Of a stretch of DNA of 9,915 nucleotides, positions 1 through 6,218 are shown piece by piece. The DNA lies in the NCBI GenBank assembly GCA_003562655.1, contig PWUC01000014.1, forward strand, positions 1 to 9,915, read 5' to 3'. Source of the stretch: Clostridia bacterium (GTDB lineage Bacteria; Bacillota_E; SLMV01; PUMD01). The notes beneath the pieces are model-generated. The model ran no database searches. It saw only the letters and a list, made by a program, of their open reading frames with translations, and was not told the origin of the DNA. The translations under genes were made by a program, and so were the position numbers. The first letter of the stretch is position 1. Every line of letters starts with the position of its first letter.

Positions 1-102
1 GGGAGCCCCCTGCAAGAGCTCATGCAAGAATCATTGGGAACCTCCATTTTTGCATCGGCCTTCGCATACCTGAACTACATCTGGGTGAGGCGTTCCGGGT
101 GA
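1..102 (+). CDS. C-terminal fragment of an unidentified protein cut by the window edge
   Basis: Frame 1 is open from the first base to a TGA at 100-102 and gives 33 residues, so this is the 3' end of a gene that starts outside the window. The visible tail runs ELMQESLG, then a short hydrophobic stretch (IFASAFAYLNYIW), and ends in the basic VRRSG. The ELMQ..LG.S....Y spacing loosely recalls the last conserved box of tyrosine recombinases (usually LGH followed by the Tyr nucleophile), but the histidine position is Thr, so this is only a hint. It could equally be the last hydrophobic helix of another protein. An open frame of only 33 codons could also be chance. Confidence 0.4.
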   Translation, partial: GSPLQELMQESLGTSIFASAFAYLNYIWVRRSG

Positions 103-147
103 TTTCACCTTCATCTAGTCGGAGCATACCACGATCTTGCCGGTGTA

Positions 148-163
148 GCTGGGTCAGCCCAGC
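148..163 (+). repeat. Short inverted repeat (6-bp stem, 4-nt loop)
   Basis: GCTGGG and CCCAGC flank the loop TCAG, 45 bp after the stop codon at 100-102. It could help end transcription of the left-edge gene, but no T tract follows it, so it is not a standard intrinsic terminator. Confidence 0.25.
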
Positions 164-231
164 CCAGATGAGAAAGTATGGACCTCCGCAGTGCATTGCT
201 CAGATGCGCGCGCAGATTCATGGTGCATGCG

Positions 232-260
232 TTGTCTTGTCGGGAACGCTGTGATATTAT
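232..260 (+). promoter_or_regulatory. Candidate sigma-70 promoter for the small-protein/nucleotidyltransferase pair
   Basis: A -35-like TTGTCT (232-237) and a -10-like TATTAT (255-260) are separated by exactly 17 bp. Transcription would begin near 267, about 27 nt before the ATG at 294. Position and spacing fit a dedicated promoter for the two overlapping genes downstream. The call rests on consensus similarity only. Confidence 0.5.
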
Positions 261-293
261 TGACATAAACAGGTAAGTGGTGGGTGATGTTTC

Positions 294-533
294 ATGCGTG
301 AGTGGAACGCCCGTGATCTAGAGGAGAGAATTCGGGAAAGGATGCCTGCGGTCAACCGTGTTCTTCTGCGAGCTCGCAGCGGGAAAGCGGTCAGACGGCG
401 GCCGCGGGACAAAGAGGAACAGAACATCCTGGATCTTCTCTGCAAACGGAGATGGGAGGAAGACCTTGCCACAGGCAGGGTCAGAATCATAAGCAAGAGA
501 GAGTGGTATTGTGAGTTCAATGGAACATCATAG
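294..533 (+). CDS. Small charged hypothetical protein, partner of the downstream nucleotidyltransferase-like gene
   Basis: Not a family I recognise. The 79-residue product is very rich in Arg, Lys, Glu and Asp and has no membrane segment or signal peptide. Residues 1-30 (RDLEERIRERM, then NRVLLRARSG) look helical; a basic patch (AVRRRPRDK) follows at about 32-40, then a second probable helix containing ILDLLCKRRWEEDL. The ATG has only a weak G-rich ribosome binding site (GGTGGG about 10 nt upstream). A promoter-like element lies just upstream, and the last 23 bp overlap the start of the next gene, so the two are probably translationally coupled. A small basic protein encoded directly before a nucleotidyltransferase-fold protein resembles the antitoxin or partner position in toxin-antitoxin or AbiE-like modules; that role is inferred from context alone. 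Confidence 0.65.
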   Translation: MREWNARDLEERIRERMPAVNRVLLRARSGKAVRRRPRDKEEQNILDLLCKRRWEEDLATGRVRIISKREWYCEFNGTS

Positions 534-1131
534 GCGAGCCCTTCAGCAACTGGCGGGCAGAAGCCCCTACGAAATCATGACGGAAACTGCTGCGATCTTT
601 ACGGCTCTGGTCGAACCCCACGATGTCATTCCCGTAGTGGTCGGCGGACTGGCGGTGGAAGTCTACACGAGGGGGCAGTACACCACTTTGGACATCGACC
701 TGGTTATGCAGGGCCGGGATCTTGCACGGGATATTCTCGGTCAGCCTGGTTTCTTGCAGGAAGGCCGCCACTGGTACCATCCCGAGCTCGAGGTGGCACT
801 GGAGATTCCGGGTGCCGTTCTGGAAGATGCGGACCCCGGTCGAATCATAAAAATCAACCTGCCGAGCGGCAGGCACCTATACCTTATCGGTATTGAGGAT
901 ATCATCCTGGATCGACTCCGTGCCTGCATCCGCTGGCGTTCGTCATCGGATTCCGAGTGGGGATTGCGCATGCTCAAGGTGCATTACACATCTTTGGACC
1001 TGGAATACATGTGCACGATGGCCCAAAAAGACCATGCCGCTACAGCTGAAAGGCTGGCAGAATGGCTAAGTGAAACACAGAGTTGGTCCTTTTCCACGGT
1101 GTTCCACACACCGAATCCCCACGCATCGTGA
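511..1131 (+). CDS. Nucleotidyltransferase-fold protein (DUF6036/AbiEii-like)
   Basis: The 206-residue protein has the core signature of the polymerase-beta-like nucleotidyltransferase fold: VVVGGLAVEVY with the Gly-Gly at 45-46, then TTLDIDLVM with the metal-binding pair Asp61 and Asp63. A third acidic ligand may be Glu95 or Glu99 in the strand LEVALEIPG. After this, IGIEDIILDRLRA (about 127-138) matches the helix that commonly follows the catalytic sheet in AbiEii and DUF6036 relatives. The C-terminal part looks helical. Members of this superfamily include toxins that transfer nucleotides to RNA, and antitoxins. The start is GTG at 511, with GAGAGAG 6-7 nt upstream; an in-frame ATG at 520 is the alternative. 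It overlaps the preceding small gene by 23 bp. The fold is well supported; the toxin or defence role is inferred. Confidence 0.8.
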   Translation: MSSMEHHRRALQQLAGRSPYEIMTETAAIFTALVEPHDVIPVVVGGLAVEVYTRGQYTTLDIDLVMQGRDLARDILGQPGFLQEGRHWYHPELEVALEIPGAVLEDADPGRIIKINLPSGRHLYLIGIEDIILDRLRACIRWRSSSDSEWGLRMLKVHYTSLDLEYMCTMAQKDHAATAERLAEWLSETQSWSFSTVFHTPNPHAS

Positions 1132-1579
1132 GGCGACCAGAAGCCCCCTGAGTTCGGAACGGATTCCAGGGCGCTGACCCTGGTCTATCTTTCCTCCATA
1201 CAACTCGGTCCCGAACCACAAGCAGCACTGGTTCCAGGGATGATCATGTCCCGAGCACCGCGTCATCGGCCGCCGGTCCTCTCCCCGGGCACATTCAGCG
1301 TAAGGCCGCACCATCTCGGCATCAACACAGTGAACGATCGCTCGCGTGTTACGCGCCAGCCCTCCGTTAGAATGCTCAATCCTGGATACACGAGTCCCTG
1401 CCCTTGATGGCGTCGGAGCTTCCCAGCCGGGACATGGCAGCTCCCGGATTCGTTTCCGGCGCAACGATGGTGAGATCACCGGGCACCAAACCTGCGGAAG
1501 GGGATTGATCTGGGACGTAGAATAGGGTGAAGTACCTCAATGGCCATTTCTCGAGGGCACCTGGAAGGAAGGTCATGCA
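1132..1579. other. Gene-free stretch of about 450 bp
   Basis: I find no recognisable gene on either strand. The open frames here show no family motif and no convincing ribosome binding site. Near its left end is an inverted repeat (1166-1183); near its right end are a weak -10-like TAGAAT (1518-1523), without a good -35, and the strong ribosome binding site of the next gene (AAGGAAGG, 1565-1572). It may hold decayed sequence, but I cannot show what it came from. Confidence 0.5.
1166..1183 (+). terminator. Possible weak terminator after the nucleotidyltransferase gene
   Basis: CCAGGG and CCCTGG form a perfect 6-bp stem around the loop CGCTGA, starting 35 nt after the stop codon. The following bases (TCTATCTTTCC) are pyrimidine-rich but not a clean T tract. 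Position fits; strength looks low. Confidence 0.35.
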
Positions 1580-2854
1580 ATGGGCAAACCCCATCCACAG
1601 CTGTTTCCACCCCCGTTGTTACAGGACATCCAGTCCCGCTTCGCCTTCGTTGACAGATGCCCGTTTCTGGGCTCACGAGTCTTTTTGGATTCAGCATCGG
1701 GATCCCTCCGACTCAGGGAGGTCGGAAAGATCATGGAGCGCGAGGCCTGTATCCCTGACCAGATCAACAGAGACACTCCCGGATCCCATCATGTGATGGA
1801 CACAATCAGGCGGGGCGAGGAGGACGTCCGGGTTTTTCTGGGCTCCTCCGGTACCGTTGTCGCCGCCCTCACCGCCACCCTCGCCCTATCTCGCACCATC
1901 AGGGATGCCGTCGCCCATTTCCCCGGATCAAACGTGGTCACGACAACCCTCGATCATCCCGCCACTCATGATGCCCTGTACCGGGCAGCCCAGGTCTTCG
2001 GCAAGGAATTTCGCGCCGCAGACCCCTGCCCGATGACCGGAACGGTGAAGACGGAATCGATACTCGAGTTAGTTGATCCGGACACGTCAGTGGTTGCCTT
2101 CATTCACGGATCCAACGTCACCGGTGCGTACCTGGATGCAGCCTCCATCGTGCGAGAGGCGCGAAGGATCAACGAGGACATCTGCGTCGTGATTGATGGA
2201 GTTCAGTATGCACCGTACGCACCCGTTGACGCAGATCAGCTCGGGGCCGACGTCTACGTGATCGCCCCCTACAAGACCTACTGCAAGAAGGGAATCGCCT
2301 TCGCGGTCCTGTCGGAGCGGTTCTCGCGCATCCCCCATGACCGGATCCTGAAAAAGGCCGAGGACGACTGGCACCTGGGCAGTGCAGACCACATCAACTA
2401 CGCCGCGTGGTCCGCTACCGTTGACTACTTCAGCTGGCTGGGCAGCCACTTCACCCCATCGGATTCGAGACGGAACCGGGTCACGGCCGCCATGTCCGCC
2501 ATTGAATCAAATATGACGGGTCTGCTGAACAGGGCGGTAAACGGTTCGCCCGAGTCTGCGGGCCTGAGGGACATCACTGGCGTGACCCTCTACGGCCTGG
2601 AGGGGCCCCTGACGGACAGAACCTGCGTGGTGCCGCTGAACATTCGCGGGATGCAGACCCGGGAGGCAGCCCGCATCTACATGGACCAGGGCGTGGTCGT
2701 GCAGGCTCGCCAATCCGTGATGTCGAGGCGTCAACTGGAGGGACTGAGAGTCGCCGAGGGGGGCATCGTGAGGCTCTCTGCCGCCCACTACACCTCACCG
2801 AAATCAATCGACCGCTTTCTCCAGATCACGGCGGGGCTGACGGCCGACGCGTAG
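1580..2854 (+). CDS. PLP-dependent class V aminotransferase-fold enzyme, lacking the desulfurase cysteine
   Basis: The 424-residue protein has the order of motifs of the class V (SufS/CsdA-like) fold: FLDSASG (35-41) for the N-terminal LDNAA motif; GSSGTVVAA (88-96) in the cofactor phosphate region; TTTLDHPATHDALY (121-134), whose His126 or His130 should stack on the PLP ring; VVIDGVQY (203-210) with Asp206 for the pyridine nitrogen; APYKTYCKKGIAF (229-241) with Lys232 as the PLP Schiff-base lysine; and VRLSAAHYTSP (397-407) with Arg398 for the substrate carboxylate. The segment matching the cysteine loop of SufS (about 372-383, VVVQARQSVMSR) has no Cys, so sulfur transfer is unlikely. An epimerase, lyase or aminotransferase role is more plausible, with the substrate unknown. 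The ATG at 1580 has a strong ribosome binding site (AAGGAAGG) 7 nt upstream. The gene stands alone and converges on the transporter gene. Confidence 0.88.
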   Translation: MGKPHPQLFPPPLLQDIQSRFAFVDRCPFLGSRVFLDSASGSLRLREVGKIMEREACIPDQINRDTPGSHHVMDTIRRGEEDVRVFLGSSGTVVAALTATLALSRTIRDAVAHFPGSNVVTTTLDHPATHDALYRAAQVFGKEFRAADPCPMTGTVKTESILELVDPDTSVVAFIHGSNVTGAYLDAASIVREARRINEDICVVIDGVQYAPYAPVDADQLGADVYVIAPYKTYCKKGIAFAVLSERFSRIPHDRILKKAEDDWHLGSADHINYAAWSATVDYFSWLGSHFTPSDSRRNRVTAAMSAIESNMTGLLNRAVNGSPESAGLRDITGVTLYGLEGPLTDRTCVVPLNIRGMQTREAARIYMDQGVVVQARQSVMSRRQLEGLRVAEGGIVRLSAAHYTSPKSIDRFLQITAGLTADA

Positions 2855-2883
2855 ACGGCTTCACACAAACCGCGATATGCGAT

Positions 2884-2915
2884 CATCAACACCTCCGGCC
2901 GGCGAGGTGTTGATG
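2884..2915. terminator. Perfect 12-bp hairpin between convergent genes, likely two-way terminator
   Basis: CATCAACACCTC (2884-2895) and GAGGTGTTGATG (2904-2915) are exact reverse complements around the loop CGGCCGGC. The hairpin lies 29 bp after the aminotransferase stop and 2 bp beyond the transporter stop on the other strand, the usual place for a shared terminator. Neither side has a clear T tract (TCTTACC follows on the plus strand), so it may act with Rho or as a 3'-end stabilising structure. Confidence 0.55.
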
Positions 2916-2917
2916 TC

Positions 2918-4117
2918 TTACCTCAAGGACGGCGGGGTGGTCTCGAAGCAAACATCCTCTGAACCGGCAAAAGCCCTCTCCCACAGGCACCAGGCTGTCA
3001 GGGCGCCCGCAATTCCCACCAGCCCGACCATCCAGAACCCCCATGTGAGGCTGAGCGCATCACTGACATACCCCACGAAGACTGGACCGGCAAACATGCC
3101 CACACCGTAAATGGCCTGGAAAAAGCCCATGGCCGTGGCTCTCTTGCCGTCGACGACGGTCTTTATGCTGAGCCCCATCAACAGGGGAAAGACCAACCCA
3201 CTGGCGAATCCCCCAGCGATCTGCGTCACGTACAGCAGCGGCAGGGCCCGGATCAGGGGGATCACCATGCAGGACAGGGCGAGGACCACGAAACCCCAGC
3301 TGATGGTCTTCCTCTCACCCCAGAGCCTGGCGAACACAGCTCCGCTCAGGGCGGCGGCAACGATCCGCGGCAGGGTGGAGAGGGTGGTCAGAAGTCCCAG
3401 CTCAAAATCGCCCGCCCCGATGCCCTCCGCAGCGATGGGAGTGAAGCCGTAGACGGTGGCAAAGGTGATCAGCTGCAGCAGGACGGCCAGGGACGACACG
3501 AAAAGGAGGCCCTTATCCCCGCCCACTGCCGTGAACTCGGACATGGGGACGGGTTCCCTTTCAACCCGCTTCTCCACCACCCCCAGGGACAACACCAGGC
3601 CGGCAATCCCTCCCGCACCTGCCACCACAAAGGGAGCCTCTCGCCCGAAATTGTGGGCTGCAATACCTCCCAGCATCATTGCGGCCATCTGACCCACCGC
3701 ATTGAAGGCACTGATGTAGCCGATGGCCCTGGGCGCATCCTCCCCCGGAAAGTAGCTGGAGAAAAGAACTGCATAGGTGACCCAGGTGGCCGCCGCCGCT
3801 CCAGTCAGAGCCCGCAGGGCAAGCAGCCAGCCGGGACTGGGAAGGAACCTCATTCCCACCGCACTGATCACCGCGATAACCAGCCCGGCGACGACAAAGG
3901 GCTTCCGCCTGTTGATGGTGTCAGACAGGATGCCCAGGGGGATTCTCAGCAGCATCTGGGTGAAACCGTAGGAGCCAAGAATCAACCCCACCATCCCGTG
4001 GGTGGCACCGAGGGATTCAGCATAGCCCGGAAGGGTGGGGACATACGCGTAAAGAGAAAACCAGTAAAGACTCGTGACCAGGCCAAATAGAAAGATGCGC
4101 GAGTTCATCCTGTTCAT
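2918..4117 (-). CDS. Major facilitator superfamily (MFS) transporter
   Basis: A 399-residue inner-membrane protein with about 12 hydrophobic helices in two halves separated by a charged loop (around VVEKRVEREPVP), as in MFS carriers. The first helix and following loop read SLYAYVPTLPGYAESLG, common in drug/metabolite MFS efflux proteins. The MFS motif A sits between helices 2 and 3 at about 62-73 (GILSDTINRRKP), preceded by the conserved RIPL. Substrate cannot be told. I chose the ATG at 4117 because GGAG lies 6 nt before it; an in-frame GTG at 4129 would add four residues but has no ribosome binding site. A -10-like TATATG on the minus strand (4146-4141) lies about 24 nt upstream but has no good -35 partner. 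The end is marked by the hairpin at 2884-2915. No co-directional neighbour is close. Confidence 0.92.
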   Translation of the reverse strand: MNRMNSRIFLFGLVTSLYWFSLYAYVPTLPGYAESLGATHGMVGLILGSYGFTQMLLRIPLGILSDTINRRKPFVVAGLVIAVISAVGMRFLPSPGWLLALRALTGAAAATWVTYAVLFSSYFPGEDAPRAIGYISAFNAVGQMAAMMLGGIAAHNFGREAPFVVAGAGGIAGLVLSLGVVEKRVEREPVPMSEFTAVGGDKGLLFVSSLAVLLQLITFATVYGFTPIAAEGIGAGDFELGLLTTLSTLPRIVAAALSGAVFARLWGERKTISWGFVVLALSCMVIPLIRALPLLYVTQIAGGFASGLVFPLLMGLSIKTVVDGKRATAMGFFQAIYGVGMFAGPVFVGYVSDALSLTWGFWMVGLVGIAGALTAWCLWERAFAGSEDVCFETTPPSLR

Positions 4118-4467
4118 AGACAGCTCCACTCACATCCAGCCATATACGCGCCTGTACATTGAGGCCGACGCTGAAAAGACCCCGGCCAACCTGGAACTCT
4201 CAAGAAATAATGATATGGGAGGACGCCCCCTCTGGCAACTGACTGCACCTCTGACCGTGTCTCCCGGGGCTGCGCTGTCGCGGATGAGGGGAACACCCGA
4301 GCATCCCACGTAGGGTTAGATGGTCAGAGAACTCCGGCAGCAAAAACTCACGGGGGACGAGGGGGCGCCACCTGGATGCTGTCATCGTGAGCAGTTGGGG
4401 GCGGCCGGGTCCCCGGGTGGGGCAGGGGGGCAAAAAGTGGTGCACAAAGCCAGGACTCCCGCTTCCG
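4118..4467. other. Gene-free stretch of about 350 bp, with a G-rich core
   Basis: I see no supported gene on either strand between the membrane-protein gene and the transporter. It holds the transporter's ribosome binding site and a weak -10-like box at its left end, and a dense run of G tracts at 4397-4430. Confidence 0.5.
4397..4430 (+). other. Potential G-quadruplex
   Basis: Five G runs occur within 34 nt on the plus strand: GGGGG (4397-4401), GGG (4407-4409), GGG (4415-4417), GGGG (4419-4422) and GGGGGG (4425-4430), with loops of 5, 5, 1 and 2 nt. This meets the usual G3+N1-7 definition. It lies about 40 bp beyond the stop of the minus-strand gene ending at 4468, so that transcript would carry the C-rich strand. 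Some of the same bases can also pair as CCCGGG palindromes. Confidence 0.45.
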
Positions 4468-5061
4468 TCATCGCACCCGGGGGCCTGGGCCCGGGTAGCC
4501 GGTATCTCCGGCGGCTCGCCTCTGTACAGCAGCAGTCAGGGCCAGGCCTCCAGCCAGATAGAGGGCCAGACCCCACAGATTTGGCTCATACCACAGGCTG
4601 AGCGATCCGGAGATGCCCCGGATCATCCATTCCTCTTCCAAATAATACATCAGCTCCGGAGGCTCCCCACCCTGTTTGAGGCCAATGGCATCCAAAAGAC
4701 CCGAGACCTGCAGCTCCCCGAACGCCAGCAGGCAGACGGCCAGGGCGAACACTAAAAAGAGAGTCCACGCTCGAGAACCGCCGGAGCCGAGGCTGTGAGC
4801 CAGCATCGCCACCAATGTCACATACACAAAAAACGCTGTATAGTGCGGACCGAACACCCGCGTGTAGCTGAGGCTGACCTGTCCCGGTTCATCTCCGTGA
4901 CGGGCAGATACATGCTCCCCGGTCCAGCTCCTGAGGCCGAGCCGGTATGCGACCCATTCAGCCCGCTCTCCGCCCCAGCCCAGGGTGAGGCTGCCCAGCA
5001 GGAGAGCCACGACCAGCCAACCACTCAGCAGGACCACTCGATTTCGATGGGCTGCCTTCAT
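4468..5061 (-). CDS. Hypothetical membrane protein with four predicted helices
   Basis: No family recognised. The 197-residue product has hydrophobic segments at about 9-29 (VVLLSGWLVVALLLGSLTLG), 73-91, 98-117 and 161-180, with an extra-membrane loop of about 40 residues between the first two that is rich in charged and aromatic residues. The basic N-terminus (KAAHRNR) suggests it faces the cytoplasm. I chose the ATG at 5061 because AGGAGG and GGAGG stand upstream, the nearer one about 8 nt away; an in-frame ATG at 5094 has no ribosome binding site. It follows the secreted-protein gene by 54 bp on the same strand, so the two may be co-transcribed and act at the cell envelope. The last codons overlap a GC-rich inverted repeat (ACCCGGG/CCCGGGT, 4474-4495) that might help end the transcript. 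Confidence 0.75.
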   Translation of the reverse strand: MKAAHRNRVVLLSGWLVVALLLGSLTLGWGGERAEWVAYRLGLRSWTGEHVSARHGDEPGQVSLSYTRVFGPHYTAFFVYVTLVAMLAHSLGSGGSRAWTLFLVFALAVCLLAFGELQVSGLLDAIGLKQGGEPPELMYYLEEEWMIRGISGSLSLWYEPNLWGLALYLAGGLALTAAVQRRAAGDTGYPGPGPRVR

Positions 5062-5115
5062 CTCTCTCGCCTCCGCTCCTCCTGCGGGATGCACACCGCT
5101 GTTCCATCTCGAATC

Positions 5116-5649
5116 TCAAGTCGTCAGAGCTGGCTTCGCGGCAGAAGGGCGCTGTCTGCGCTCGTTCCTGATCTCGCGGTAGAAAGCATCATACGCCATC
5201 ACATAATCCTCGGGCTGCCACTTTTCGCCTTCAACTCCGACGCTGGCGCCCGCATGGATGGTCGCCACCCCCCTGTCAATGACCAGTCCAACGGCATTCA
5301 GTTGGGATGACAATCTCCAGCGCGCCTCGTCAGAAGCCAGGGCAACAAAGATCTCACTGCCGACCTCGGGCAGTGCCGTCGGGGGCTCCGTCAGGGGCCG
5401 ATACGGTCTCACCAGGACCATCAGCGAGTCCCCAGCCGCAGCGTCACCCCTCAGCACCTGACTGATCATGACCGTGTACTGCCGGACGTCCTGGCGCAGC
5501 TGTTCCGATGTCACCGTCGCTACAGCGACCAGATCGGAACTGCTGAGCACAAGATGAGGGCAGCTCACCACCAGCCGCGCTCCGGCCGTCGCCGGGAGGA
5601 TCAGCAGTGCGGCGATCACCGCATGGCCGAGGATCAGGAGACATCGCAT
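5116..5649 (-). CDS. Hypothetical secreted or periplasmic protein
   Basis: The 177-residue product opens with a classic signal peptide: MR, a hydrophobic core LLILGHAVIAALLILP, and a probable signal peptidase I site after ATAGA (about residue 24). The mature part begins with SSSDLVAVATVTSE, then YTVMISQVLRGDAAAGDSLMVLV, a strand-rich pattern seen in many exported beta-barrel domains that carry 'DLVVVGTV...VLKG'-type sequences. I do not assign a function. A single Cys (Cys30) is not in a lipobox. The reading frame extends upstream to 5796, but the ATG at 5649 directly precedes the signal peptide and has GAGGTGG about 7 nt upstream, so I use it. That ribosome binding site is one arm of a perfect hairpin (5656-5688). 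The membrane-protein gene follows 54 bp later. Confidence 0.75.
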   Translation of the reverse strand: MRCLLILGHAVIAALLILPATAGARLVVSCPHLVLSSSDLVAVATVTSEQLRQDVRQYTVMISQVLRGDAAAGDSLMVLVRPYRPLTEPPTALPEVGSEIFVALASDEARWRLSSQLNAVGLVIDRGVATIHAGASVGVEGEKWQPEDYVMAYDAFYREIRNERRQRPSAAKPALTT

Positions 5650-5655
5650 TGTCAA

Positions 5656-5688
5656 CCACCTCACCGGTACTGACGGAGTATGAGGTGG
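5656..5688 (-). promoter_or_regulatory. Hairpin that would mask the ribosome binding site of the secreted-protein gene
   Basis: On the minus-strand transcript CCACCUCA (5688-5681) pairs perfectly over 8 bp with UGAGGUGG (5663-5656). The second arm contains the ribosome binding site of the gene starting at 5649. Inside, UACU (5680-5677) pairs with AGUA (5671-5668) around a 5-nt loop, leaving CCGG as a one-sided bulge. Such a structure could reduce translation until it melts or another factor opens it. The pairing is seen; the control is inferred. As a DNA dyad it could instead be a repressor site. Confidence 0.45.
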
Positions 5689-5896
5689 ATAGTTCCTCCA
5701 CGTGCTGAGGCAGAGGTCAGCAGGATCGACGGCCCGGGCACACACGAAAGCAGGTGCGAGTCCCTCCTCGGAGTGGCTGTGCTGGCTCCCCAACATCCAC
5801 GGGTTGCTTCGAAGCGCACGAGCTGCAGAATACCCGACGCCTGCAGGTCTGCCGGCGCGCGGACGTCTCGAGAGACTGGACCCGGCTGGCTATGAC

Positions 5897-5952
5897 TCCG
5901 GCCGACCTTCCGCTGCAGAGGACAGAGCCGGAGCCCCGGAGCGAAGGCCGGA
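5897..5952. repeat. Long imperfect inverted repeat in the divergent gap
   Basis: TCCGGCC (5897-5903), TTC (5908-5910) and GCT (5912-5914) pair in order with the unbroken AGCGAAGGCCGGA (5940-5952), giving 13 base pairs interrupted by bulges of 4 and 1 nt. The 25-nt loop contains a further CCGG/CCGG pairing (5928-5931 with 5936-5939). It could be a structured RNA element or chance pairing in GC-rich DNA. No known RNA family is recognised. Confidence 0.25.
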
Positions 5953-6218
5953 CGCACCACAGCATCAACAACACCTGTGCTGAGACCTGTGAGAGCCATG
6001 TCCAGCATTGCGGCCTACCTTGAAAAGATCAGCCCCGTGTCCTCGCCCCGGGTACTGTGCGATCGGCGGTCTGGCCGTTATTCATTGACGGGAGCAGAAT
6101 CATCGGCCTCCGGGATGCACCCGAAATCTGGAGTCCCTTGAAGGTATGGCCCCGCCCGTGGCCAAAGAACAATACACAGCCACATGCGGGTGAGCTGATC
6201 AGCCGGAGGTGAACAACG

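Larger units (their letters stand above)
5650..6218. other. Divergent gene-free region of about 570 bp
   Basis: This lies between the minus-strand secreted-protein gene and the plus-strand M20 gene, so it should hold promoters for both, though I find no convincing -35/-10 pair. Open frames exist on both strands but show no motif. It contains the hairpin over the 5649 start, a bulged hairpin at 5897-5952, and the ribosome binding site CGGAGGTG (6204-6211) of the M20 gene. A TTGACA at 5655-5650 on the minus strand has no -10 partner and seems accidental. Confidence 0.45.

Noticed and set aside
1066..1479. Minus-strand open frame of 137 codons in the gap after the nucleotidyltransferase gene, considered as a decayed transposase
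   Set aside because: No transposase motif, no ribosome binding site, no terminal inverted repeats or target duplication could be seen.
5650..5655. Consensus TTGACA on the minus strand before the secreted-protein gene
   Set aside because: There is no -10 element at 16-18 bp downstream, and the position overlaps the start codon region.
5661..6008. Minus-strand open frame of 115 codons extending the secreted-protein region upstream
   Set aside because: It has no domain-like pattern and ends over the ribosome binding site of the gene starting at 5649; coding is not supported.
5650..6218. Search for RNase P RNA, tmRNA, small SRP RNA or tRNA in the divergent gap
   Set aside because: None of the conserved cores (such as the GGAAGGAAGCAGC-like SRP motif or a tRNA T-arm GTTCGA) is present in a workable arrangement.
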